A DNA stretch of 64,000 nucleotides from Trichoplax sp. H2 (lineage: Eukaryota; Placozoa; Uniplacotomia; Trichoplacea), in the NCBI GenBank assembly GCA_003344405.1, contig NOWV01000004.1:1054001-1118000 (forward strand). Reading direction: 5' to 3'. A program made the translations under genes and the position numbers. The notes beneath the pieces are model-generated. The model saw nothing but the letters and a program-made list of their open reading frames with translations, had not been told where the DNA came from and searched no databases. Shown piece after piece: positions 33,788 through 45,715 of the stretch (the stretch's first letter is position 1; every line of letters begins with the position of its first letter).

Positions 33788-35455
33788 CAGCGAAATCATG
33801 CTTGAAATACTTCGAATCGAGTTATAGGGATATGCCTTGGTTGTAATGTACAATAATGAATTGATAGTCATTGTGTAAATGTTTCGATTACAGTACTTGA
33901 ATCCGGTTTTATCGTCAGCATCTTACATAGACGTAAAGCAAGGTGATAGCGTATACACATGCTAATTGTAACAATTTCATATCCATAGCGTAAGATGATT
34001 TAATAGTAATCATACCTATATGGAGACATATTATATAGTCTAAATTTCGTAATCATTACATACTGTAAATGTTTGAAGCAAAAATAATAATATCTTATAT
34101 CTAGAATGATGTATTTGTATATTTTTCTACGTGCTATTTAAAAATTGCTAGAAATATTTGAACACATTTTCAAAATGTACTAAAACCTAACTCAAGGTTG
34201 CTATATCGACTATTCTGAGCTAATACATAGATAAATGACCCCATGGTAGATATGCTGTTAAATAGCGATCACGTGTACCAGATGATCCTTTTTTTTCTTG
34301 AATTGGTAATATGTTTTGCATAACCACTATACGGTGTACGCAGTATATTTGTTCTATATATTAGCAGCAATGCATCATGATGTTAACTGATTCTATTACG
34401 AAGCGTATTCCAGGGAATAAAATTTCTTATCCGTTTTAAAATATGTGTTACTAATACCATTGGAGGTAAGTTTAAATTATCTAGCCTTTTATGCCAAAGA
34501 GCCAGCAAAAATAGAAGATTTTTCTATTACAAATATCAAAAGGCATAAAATGCTATCAAATTTACTTTTAAAATTACATCAGCTGCATTTGATTAGATTA
34601 TACTCGGATATAGCAACTAGAGACATAAAAAAAACAAATTTGATATTCCTTAACGATCTAAGTAGTTCCATAGGAGTAGATCTTTTATTTATGACCATAT
34701 TGATTTATAATAATTTAATAATACATGATGACAAAATTACAATTCTTTATTATTTGGCTCATTAATAATTATAATGTACAAATGATGAAATTGCGACAAA
34801 ATGAAGAAAATAGTACACTATATAACAAATTTTTAAAAATTAACCTTATTAAGGCTACATCTTGCTTAAAATGAAATAATTTTTACATAAAATTCAGATA
34901 TTAAAATCAAGAACTCTAACCCAAAGCGCACTAAAAAAATGCGTGTATCTACTGAGAGGATATTAATTAGCTTTTTATATATCGAGAGTAGAATGTGTTC
35001 TTTCTACATTACTAGAAAAATCCAGACATAATGAATCATCACACTATACGTATTCTAACTTGTAGCAGTCAAATGTAATGCAGCAGTAGAGTATCAATTA
35101 AGGATAATAAATATTCTCATTGTTAATACTCGTTTACACAGATTTAAATATAATTAATACAGTAACTACAATATGTAATAGTACAGTAGCACGAGCGCGA
35201 TAAATATAACATAGTATTTAACAATGGTGCATTAATGGTGTATTACTTGTAAGCAGCGCGTTAGTTGTAATTATTTCGAAAATGGTCTACTACAATTATG
35301 TATTCAATCTCTTCGGTTATTTTAATGTTTATTAAGCAATTCAAGTATCCATATATTAAGGGAAAATCAAGATACACTAAGAATATTTCCAACTCTTGTT
35401 ATCTTACATTTTATCGTATTTACATCAAGTATTAATGAAAGTTATGACTAAGATC
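33788..35455. other. Convergent intergenic region (RNF31 / SH2 gene 3' ends)
   Basis: About 1.7 kb of AT-rich DNA between facing stop codons. It has a 106-codon open frame at 34445-34765 with very low-complexity composition that I do not accept as a gene. Only one isolated ACAGT copy (near 35180) is present, in contrast to the divergent regions. Confidence 0.5.
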
Positions 35456-38400
35456 TTAGTCAGATACTCCAGGCTTTGTGAGTTTTGCGCAAAGTCCGTT
35501 GGAATTCAATGAAAAATATTGAACTAAATCATCCAAAGAAATAAATTCAATATATTTACGAGCAATAATTAGGCTATCCTGTTGCAATTCTGGCAATCGA
35601 AAGTGAAGAATGTCATCATTTTCTTTCACTGATAAGGCAAATTCTCCCTTATAACTTTCACTCTTTCTAATCAAAAATAGATTGCATCCATCTACACTTT
35701 CCGATAGCAGTAATTTTTCAGCATCAGCTCTTTTCATCTCTCCATAATAGTATCTGAAATTAATAATTTGTAATATTAGCCGCATAACCACGACTGTCCC
35801 AGTATGTGACAGCGCTATATGACATAATACGTAGGTTACGGTAAATATATTATAACAGCGTGTAATATTACGGACTCATAGAAAACAAGGGCTTCTTGTA
35901 GTCTGCTATTGCGATTGTATAGGATATTACAGGTATGATATCTTTTTTCACGTAAGAACTACACGATAAAGTCTATTATAAATTCTTTACCAGGTAGGTT
36001 AGGACACAGAAACCAATATTTATACTTAACCTTAATGAAGACTATATCTAAAAAAGTATTCTCATTAGACTGGTCAATGACTACCATAATGGGAGTAACC
36101 AATAAGTATTCACGCAGCACGTATGAGCTGTTATTGTAATTGAATTACGAGCAATTTGATGATACGAGCATAGAATTTAATTTTTTACTCACGGTTGGAA
36201 CAGAAGATCATTTATTGTTAGATCATCATCGACATCATTATTCTTAAATTGTGATACTTGACGTTTGATCCTTTCCTTGCCACTTGAATCAACGCACGGT
36301 TTAAGTCCATTATTGTCGTCCACGTAGTAAGTTACTAGCGATAATAATGACGGAAACGTAACCCTTACACTAATTAAAAAGTGGCCAGAACACAAGCGAC
36401 GAATTAAATAATGGCAAATTCGCTTTCCATCTTTAACAGATAGACTAAAATCACCAAGGTATGTGTCACTTGGACGAACAGCAAATGAACCTTGCTGATT
36501 AACTTTTTTATATAACATTTTATCAATATCTCCTCGTGAAAGGCCTGTAAAGAACCATCTAGATTTTCAATCGAGCAAAAAGAAGTTAGAGCTTACAATC
36601 CTTGTAATATGTAATTAGTCAAGTTACAGTATAATCGTCGTCATATAATTATGAATCAATATCTAGCAATATAAACGTAAGTAAAATAAAATTTCTAAGA
36701 ACTAAATTGAATCGTAAAAGTTTTCTTTGTTACTCGTGATACTGATGAAAACATTGATGTTGGTCATTAATCATATCCCATATATATTGCTATTTGATAA
36801 GTCAGGTCAATGATGGTGGTACTAGAAAAGGCGTCCATGCAGTGTTCAATACTTTATCGCTTTTAGGTTATAGGATAAGTAAAAAATGAATTAGTAACGC
36901 CCCAAAAATGACAATACAGTCCTAATTTTTCTGCAACACATACTGTACAGTGTACACACTGTGTACAGTATGATGCGTTCTGCATCGCCAGTATTGTAAT
37001 CCGTCGAAAAAATACAATAATAACCAGTAAGAATAGTGAAATTTAATGCGATGTAAACATTATTCACTAAAGTCGTGGATATTTACTACTGTTTACTTAT
37101 ATTTATATATATACGAGTATATTGGTTCACTATTACAGTACTGCATCAACAATAATGTTACGGCATACTGTACACAGTACAGTGTACAGTATATGTCAAT
37201 GCTTGTATACGATGTCTAAACATACAAGTCTCAGATATTATTCAACATAAGGTACTTTGTACCAGTAACGTAAGGAGAACTACTTTTTCTTTAAACGAGC
37301 TATATAAGTTTGGGGATAAATATGAAATTAATTTGCCAATAGAGCCTATGCCCTAATTCACCTACGTAATAATATACTGTAGATACTGTAGAGCATAATG
37401 AAAAAAGATTAAATGGGAGGGCAAAATATGATACCCATCAAATTGATCCTGATAATCATATACGTATAATGAAGCCATATCTGGCTGAAAGATTTGTAAT
37501 TCGTATTATCATATTACTATTACAATTGAAAACTTTAAAATGTGCGAGACATCACAGACTGCGATAGAATACCGTATTTACAAAACTATAAAAGTGATTA
37601 TGAAGAGTTTCTTATTGCACTAGTGTATATATAGCGATGATACGTACAGTATAAGTCTTTCGACAAAATTTAGAGTTTTTCATATGGATGATCGCAATTA
37701 AATTCAGACTAGAATCATAAATCCGTGAATAAACCGTACAAATGGACAAATACAATAGATATTAACATTTTTGAAGTTTGGGTAGTACATTAAGTACTGT
37801 ATGTTAAGATAAAAATTTTTTGCCAGATAAAAGCAAAACAATCAGGACAAGTTTGTAATAGAACAATCTAGGTTAGATGTAAGTTTTATATCGATAATTG
37901 CTGGAATGAAAATCACCCGTGTTATCACTGTACGAGCGTCGTACAGTACTTACTGTACTGTACACAGTACGTATAATGGGCCTACGGTAATTTGCGAGCA
38001 CATAAAATATTTTGGATAAGATTATACACGTAAATTATTGCGTTGCTGTGTTTGTAACCACATTACTTTAGCCATCATTTCTTTTTTAAATTCTTTACAT
38101 TACAATTAAGTGTCTATATTATTAAAACACATTAGGGCTATCGCGAGTCGATTGTAATCATATATCATATACGCGTATATATATATATATTCGTCCAGTT
38201 AGCAACATTACTATCGAATCATAAACTTTCTAATAAGATCAAGTCTTTCTGATGAGAGTATCTAAGTTGATATACAAGTATACTTATCATGTACGAGTGC
38301 AGGATCAAGCAATGGCATACTGTACATTAAAACTACTAACGACCCATCATTGATTATTTATTATTCCCTTGTAGATCGAGGTTACTGTACTAATATCAAT

Positions 38401-39204
38401 ACGTACGTCAACATTGCATTAGCATACGTCTTCTACAATTTTAATAACTTATCTACTGTACTATTACTAGGAATATTATCTAGATTTCTGAAATGTCTAC
38501 CAAGATAATTTGAGGCCTATTCGTGAAAATTCTTTTACATCGAAATCAAAGCAGTCAACACAAATTGAAAGTTGTGTCCTATCTAAGCTGTTGTAGTTGA
38601 AATTACACTGTGTTAGAGGGAGAGATATGCATCGGTAGTAATATTTAATGCTGTTCTGCATGAGAGATTGAGATAGCCATTATTCCTCATAAAACATTAA
38701 TCATAATTAATTGATCACTGTCCTCTAAATATCCAATACGACATATACAAAGAGCACTAGGGTATCTTACGGTTGATCTTGCAAGTGGCTGACACTGATA
38801 TGATTATACGGTGGCGGTAAATTTTTGACATGATCATTGACCTCTTCCCTAACAACTTGAGCAATTTCTTCTTTGTGGTTATTTTTCAACCTTTCCGGTG
38901 CATGACTACAGTAGTCCTGATCATTAGTTGAATTTTTACGATCGTTGATAAGTGGAACAGTTTGCTCACTTTTGCGGGTCTTTGGCTTGCCGTAACTTAA
39001 GACATTTGATAGAAATGATCTAAATCTATCTCTGCCATTGGAACCGCCTTCCGGTAGATCACGATTAAAGAAAAGTAATTTCTTGGTATATTTTTCTTCA
39101 GCTTTTTCGGCTACTTCGTAAATGTCGACGCTTATTTCATCATCGTCAACGTCTGCGTACAGATCCAATCTATCTTCATCTCCGGTTGATGGTGAGTTTC
39201 CCAT
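35456..39204 (-). CDS. Tandem Src-type SH2 adaptor with N-myristoylation motif
   Basis: Three minus-strand exons: 38771-39204, 36193-36558, 35456-35753; 365 aa. The start at 39204 is chosen because it gives MGNSPST, a classic N-myristoylation signal; the upstream in-frame ATG (39240) would bury it. Residues 1-144 are an acidic then polar, probably disordered tail with tyrosines in phospho-acceptor-like contexts (Y16, Y29, Y39) and a PPPY motif (130-133). SH2-1 spans about 146-240 (WFFTG, FAVRPS with R173, CHYLIRR). SH2-2 spans about 268-360 (YYYGEM, FLIRKS with R296, LHFRLPE). Both keep the phosphotyrosine-binding arginine and look most like Src-family SH2 domains. SH2-2 ends in KLTKPG and a stop exactly where a Src kinase would continue into the linker. 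No SH3 or kinase domain is present. Inferred role: membrane-tethered phosphotyrosine adaptor. It is divergent from PIGU. Confidence 0.9.
36940..37969. repeat. Scattered ACAGT/ACTGT palindromes in SH2-gene intron 1
   Basis: Three small groups of the pentamer lie in the 2.2 kb first intron, near 36940-36972, 37136-37192 and 37930-37969. Each contains a palindromic centre such as TGTACAC or GTACTGTAC. They are sparser than the promoter clusters. They could mark an internal regulatory element or simply be dispersed copies. Confidence 0.5.
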
Positions 39205-39470
39205 AATTATATATATCCACGTTCTATGATGTCGAATCAATTCTAGACGGATTGATTTTTAACTAAGTATAATACTGTAGTTAGTTATTTCGGAGCGAAA
39301 CCTTTAACTGGAGAATCTACACGCATACAGGCAAGTTATTTTGTTCAACTGGTCACTAGTCAGTAGGTTAGTAGAGTACGCTTGGATACCACTGAATACG
39401 CTATTTATGCATCTGGATACAGTATAATATACCGTCGATGTTTTTTACTTCTGTATGAACCAGATACAGA

Positions 39471-39654
39471 TGTACTGTACATTACAGTACAATGTTACTA
39501 TCACTGACTCCTTTTTTACTAGTACTGTACTGTAGGTCCGCACTCGCTATACTGTGCTTGCTGTACTGTACAGTACTGTACTGACAAGTTCTACAGTACA
39601 GTACTGTACAGCACGGTACAGTATTGTACTGTATTCTACCTTGTACAATGTACT
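39471..39654. promoter_or_regulatory. ACAGT/ACTGT pentamer cluster between divergent SH2 gene and PIGU
   Basis: The cluster occupies the centre of the 612-bp region between two divergent start codons (39204 minus, 39817 plus). It lies about 270 bp from one and 160 bp from the other. Both orientations and several TGTACA-type centres are present. With so little room, both promoters must lie close to or inside the repeat, which makes this the tightest example of the association. Confidence 0.65.
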
Positions 39655-39816
39655 GTAAATCCTTACTATTTGTAAACTTTGGAAATTTATAGACTAGAAT
39701 ACAGCGTTAGTTACTTACCACTTTAGTTAAAGTTAGTCAAAGTTTTAGCAGAATACTCGACATTTTGTCGACAGTAAATACTTACTGTGCATAAGAAGAA
39801 GTAAAATAAAGCCAAA

Positions 39817-42800
39817 ATGATAGTAATTTCTATTTTACTAGCTATAGCAAGTCGCTTATTGCTATTTCAATCGGATATTTTAAGTAAATTGATGATCAAT
39901 ATTGCTATCAACACACCTATTACTTCATGGAATCGAGGTAACGTAAACTATTCGCCGTATGATCATGTTTAGCTAACTTTAATGCTTAATAAGATTGAGT
40001 ATTACTAAAGTATAAAAGAAGTCACAGATATTTATTGCACTGATTTATACCTGCAGTATTATGTAATCATACACAGTATTTAAAACAACATACAGTACAG
40101 TACTGTAATTGAAATGATTTACGGCTGGCAATCCAAAAAAGCTTTCTCCAATAACTTTAGCTGTCAACAGTAGAAGCCTGTAATTTCACATTTCTTTACA
40201 AAACTTTGTTTGCGAGAGCACCTCAGAAACACGAAGTTCGCTGATAATAAGAAGCTTATACGGTGTATTACTAAATGCACCCTCAAGTGATGCCACCTTG
40301 AAGGATCATATCATTTTTTGACTATCGTAACTATCATTTAGCGTTTTGCTGAAACTGTTAATAGATGGAAGGTGTGCAATCACAGCAGTAACTACGATTT
40401 AGAGCAGTAGTGTCGAACTATAAACTCTCTCTTGCACTCGAATTCTACACGTATAAAATCCGTAAGATATAATGTTACTATACTGCAAAACATGTAGGAT
40501 GGCAATGGACTAATATACTACGCTTAAGAAGTAGCTGAAAGAACTTACTCTCAAAATCTCATAGTATAGTTAATTAATTAATATATATAGTAAGCTAGAT
40601 CGTAAGTTCATTAAAATTGGCATGAGTAGATGACAATGCATACATTAATTCGGCTTTTTTTATTGAGTATCTCTAAAAAGGCCACAGAGGAGAAATTCAT
40701 TATAATCACTCTATTTTGTTTCGATCGTACTCGTAATCTGATATTTTTAGTCTACGCAATACATACATATCGTGCGAGTATGTCATACTGTATGTACTAG
40801 AATCAGTGGGCTTCCGTTTATATATGTTGTGTTATTCCGTAATCAATTGCATGCAATTAGAATAAAGTAACTAAATCATCAAGTAATGATCTTAATTAAA
40901 ACTTTTACGATGTTGTTTACCATATTATGCTAGTGTTTATACGCGTTATGCTCATATACTAATTTTTATCAAATTAGTTCATTGTCGATACTGAAATTAT
41001 AATAAATGTAATTTTTCTTCAAATTTTATGAAAAAAATCCAAGTTGTGGAAGGAATAACTTACATCCAGAATGGAATACCTGCCTATAGCGGAGATAATT
41101 TCCACCAGGTAACTAACGATCTTTCTGACATGCATGATACTGACTACACGGCACACGAATAATAGTTATAATCTACTGTACTGTACGTGAGAATGAATAT
41201 CGCAGTTCCCGTGCCTTACCATATCACAAGGTATCTTGCAGTTATATAGTATAAAAATGATTAATTTCTATGAGTTGTAAATAATTCACTATTTATCAAC
41301 CTGTGAATTACAATTATTGAGAAAACCATTATTTACCTTGGTATACACAACCATTTTATACCCAACGTGGCACTTTTTAGAAACTTATCGATATTTACTA
41401 AGATGACATACAATTTACGATAGCACGACATGGCGTAAATACGTTATATTGCGTTGAAAATACAATTCTAGAATAACTTGTTCGCTAACTGGCAATACTT
41501 GTCATATCTAAAATTTCAGACTCCGTTGGTTCTATCATTTTTCTACCTGCTACGAAACTCTCACGAGCAGCTCTTAAACCTGGTGTTTATAGTAAGCATA
41601 CGTATTACAAACATGACTATTTGCAATTAATGAACGATATACGTAGGCCTTTTATTGCGGTGCTGCACCTACCTCCAATTTAGTATTAATTCATGCTAGA
41701 TAGGATTGTATTGCATATAGTGACCTGATATACTCTATTTAAAACGGTATTGGACACCAAAATATGCTGCAAATGTAATAACATACCATTAATATGAATA
41801 ACATTGTAGGATAGCCCTTTAAATAAGTTTAAATTTATTTTTATTAACTAAAGTAATAGCGTCTTACAATTTTTTGCAAGGTTTTTGATCTAGGAATCAG
41901 CTATAATCTGTATCATATCAGCAAACATACCCTTTCAGCAATTGTAAGATAATTATTCAATTTTTAATTTTTGATCGTTCATATGTATATAAAAATTGAT
42001 ATTATTATTCTGCTTGCATATTTTAAAAGTTTAAGAGAAAACCTTCAATTCAAGGGTATTACTTTATATTCACATTATATTCAAAATCCGAATTTTTTAA
42101 AGATCAGATAAAATCTTTTAACTGACATATGTCGTATAAAACAAACTCTTGCATCCAAAATGATGTAGAAATACATATCGAATCTATATCTTGCTAACTA
42201 CTGCCGTAACCCATTTACTTAAATTAATCATCAACAACGGAATATACAGTTCAGTTATTACTTTCAATGTTCTTATATACTCTCTCTACAATTATAAATA
42301 CAACGAAAAGATGTCCAAAAATATATCACCTCGTTTACATTCAGTATCTGAAATAAGGGAATATTTAGTCAATTTAAAAGATGATTGTATATTACCTACT
42401 AAAAATTAAATTACTAAGGTTCTGGTGGTACTATGTCTTTGAATACGTTTTACTAACGAATTTCAGACTTTATTCAGTATCTCAGTGTCCTTATTATGCC
42501 GTACTAATATTTGAACATTTTGATATTTACTAAAAATGATACTCTCATTTGTATTACTGCATAAAATCTACATTAATTCACTTAATAATTTTCCTGCTTC
42601 TTTTGAGAACTTTTTAAGTCAGTTATTATGATTAATTTAATATTATATAATCAGATTTCCAAGGAAGAAAAAATTAAAAGTAAAATTAGTAAAAGTTCGA
42701 ACACCATTCTGGTTAATCAGAGCTCTATAATGGTTACGCCAACTCTAGTATCAATATTGTACGTAACAACATCCAATATAAAATTAACATCTTTAGTTTT

Positions 42801-44324
42801 ATTGGTAACTGGTAACTTAAAATTGTTAGGTTTACAAATATTAACAATTGTTGTAATATTTGTGCCGGAACTCTTGAAACATTTACAAATTTATTCATGC
42901 CTTTTTAGATATTTATTACATCCATTTTCCATACTGACATGCATAGCCAAATCAGTCATTATCATTAATAATTATGCAGTGACATTAGCTATCCTTCTAA
43001 CCCTGAAACGTAAGTTATGATTTAGTATGACTTAAATAGTAAATTGCATTAATGACTGACAATACTATATCCATATTAAAATATAACTTGCCCTGCTTTA
43101 TATAATGTTATTCTGTAGGTAAAGGTGTAGCGGCAATGCTTGCACTTGCTGCTGCTTCATATCAAAGTCTATATCCATTCATGTTGGTTATTCCTTTGTC
43201 GCTTCACTTATGCAGCGAAGCTAACGTTAGTAGAACTGTACAATATCTTATGAGCAAAAATTGTTTTACTAAGTTTAATTCCAATAGAATATACTAATTA
43301 CAGATTTTATTACAGGATAACTATTCAATGAAACGAAGCCAGATTATCAAATTTATTAATTATGTGATATGCTTTTGCTTATGGTTTGTAATATTACTTG
43401 GAACATCATATATACTCCTTGGGTCTTGGGACTTTATGCGAGCGACATATGGATTTATGTTAGTTTAAAATTTTTATGTAGTTAATTTGCCTTATTTATT
43501 TACGATATATTATAATTCCTAGACTATCAGCTCCAGATATGGAACCGAACTTAGGACTCTTTTGGTATTTCTTCACCGAAATGTTTGATCATTTCAAACT
43601 ATTTTTCCTCTTTGTCTTTCAAATAAACGCATTTTTCTATTTGGTGCCATTAACGTTTAGACTAAGGTGTGCAGCCAGCTGAATCAATCTCTAATGATAT
43701 AGTTCTGTCTTGAAATGTTTCATCTTAGCTAATCAATTACACTTGGTTAGGTATGATCCAATCTTTCTTACGTATTTGACTTGCCTGCTGATAGCCGCAT
43801 TTAAGTCTTATCCCTCCCTTGGAGATTTAACCTTCACTTTGGCGCTATTACCAGTTTGGTCTCATTTATTAAAATGTAACTTCTACTCGTATTACGTGAC
43901 CTAGATTAAATAATCGTGATTAAACTACTCTCACTGTCAGTGTTTCTCTTTCTGAACGAATAATCCTGCTTCATCCTCGACTACCAACTTAGATTGCCGT
44001 AACAGTTTCGTAATAGTAATTATGATCTTAAGCTCAACTGTTCTGGCTCCTATCCTGTGGTATTTATGGATATATGCTGGAAGTGCAAATGCAAATTTTT
44101 TCTATGCTGTTACGCTAATGCATTCCACTGCTCAGGTAGATCTTTAACAATTGATACTATTTTTATGGAAAATTGCTAATCTAGATTACAATTATACGTA
44201 CTTTTACTAGGTGTTCTTAGTAGCTGATCTTCTTTACAGCTACATCATTCGAGAGCATGATTTATATCACGGTACAGAGCGTGATTATTCATTGACAAAA
44301 CCTTTGCTCAGTCAAATAGACTGA
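39817..44324 (+). CDS. PIGU: PIG-U, GPI transamidase subunit
   Basis: Twelve exons: 39817-39937, 41044-41108, 41520-41591, 41881-41943, 42655-42758, 42909-43009, 43119-43225, 43316-43458, 43523-43666, 43751-43875, 43993-44135, 44211-44324. Phase closes exactly and gives 433 aa (human PIGU 435). The protein is a multi-pass ER membrane protein, hydrophobic over most of its length. Recognisable stretches are the N-terminal membrane segment ending near [51 protein letters not shown] and [23 protein letters not shown] is one of the five core subunits of the GPI transamidase, which attaches GPI anchors to proteins in the ER. Exons 4 and 5 (loop region) were placed by phase and weak similarity and are the least certain; all others match directly. 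Intron 1 is long (1.1 kb). Confidence 0.94.
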
Positions 44325-45292
44325 AGCTGAAGATTATGGAAAATTTTAGTATTCATATTTACTTTGGCTTGAAGCTACAATTCTTTTCCATCTTAAGAAA
44401 TAATATTTTGTATAATATATGATGTTTGTTGACCTCATTTTTTAGTATAGCAGTATTTAAAATTCATATTGGCTGAAAAATTGAATTACGATTATGAGAA
44501 TATTGCTACTAAGATTTCTGATGAATATATTCCAATTTTAATGACTAGCTAAATAAATTGATGCCACTTCGGTAAATCAGTCCATGGTCAGCCCTTGGGT
44601 AGATTCAGAGCAGTAATTCACAGCTACTGCAGTATACTCAAAGTGTAAAATAAAGTTGCAAAATGAAAATAGAAATACTGTACAGCACATAATGGACTAC
44701 TAAATATCAGGTAATACTGTGTAGTGCGCATAATCGATCAGAGGACTGCTCATTGTGCTCAATCAATAACACATTCCCATCGAATTATATTTACTACAAT
44801 TTAATAAATCTAGCCGCTACTACGAATTACTATCCCATTATCCGGTCGAATAAATCCGGGATTTATTTAGTAATCCATGACCCAACCGCCGATAGCGAGT
44901 TGAGTTATACAATGTTGTAGTTAAGAGACGAACCCAATCTTATGTAATAAAGTAAAGTTTACAAGAAACTGTAGTTCGTGTTGTATTTTTGAGAAGACAC
45001 TTTATCACATATGTACAGTACAGTAGTTGATTACGATGCTGGTATGCAGTATAATTATATCATATTACTAGCGAAACCGTGGGAATTCCACAGAATATTT
45101 AATTAATAGCGCGATACAGCGTATGGCGAAAGTACTGTACAATCGCGTTATTAGAACTCCCTATTCTTCAGTCCGAAGAAGCAAACGTTTATTCCAGCTC
45201 CTTCGACTGGAGCTGCTGGCACTGAGCCGAACTAGTAACAAGGGGGAGGACTTTCTCTAGACACTTCTAGAAATCCCTGGAACAGAACAGTG
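44325..45292. other. Intergenic region between PIGU and ZC3H3
   Basis: AT-rich DNA with two adjacent short perfect hairpins in a locally GC-richer patch. The first is TTCTTC/GAAGAA at 45164-45180; the second is CAGCTCC/GGAGCTG at 45195-45215. An isolated pentamer group lies near 45011-45025. No coding exon is seen. Confidence 0.45.
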
Positions 45293-45402
45293 CATACAGT
45301 ACAGTACAGTACACGGTACTGTATTATTACAGTACAGTGTACTGTACTGTCAAGTCAGGGACTACTAAAGTACAGTACTGTACTGTACAGTGTACTTGAA
45401 AA
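45293..45402. promoter_or_regulatory. ACAGT/ACTGT pentamer cluster upstream of ZC3H3
   Basis: A compact cluster lies 310-420 bp upstream of the ZC3H3 start codon. It has runs in both orientations and palindromic centres. The upstream neighbour PIGU is on the same strand and its stop codon is about 970 bp away, so the cluster is again at the promoter end. Confidence 0.58.
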
Positions 45403-45715
45403 ACAGCAAAAATTATTTCGTAAAGGCTTGAAAGCGAATAAATACAGCGGATTTCCATTATTGTAAATGATAAATATATCGAAAGATTTGTTTTACGTGT
45501 ATAACCAACTCTTAATCTTTCGTATTTTAATATAATGTAAATTGACTAGCAGATGATGTATGATGTATATACGGTATACAGAAAATGAAATGACTTTCCA
45601 AGATCTAGAGAGTATGGATTGGAGAACTTCTGATAATTAATTCGTCATTACTGTAGTACAGTATAAGGAACAATAATAACAGGAAGCTGTTGCTGGTGAT
45701 ACAAGCGAATCTAAG

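Noticed and set aside
34445-34765. 106-codon plus-strand open frame
   Set aside because: Composition is dominated by L, I, K, N and Y as expected from AT-rich noise, no domain is visible, and a frame of this length is expected by chance in a window this large and AT-rich.
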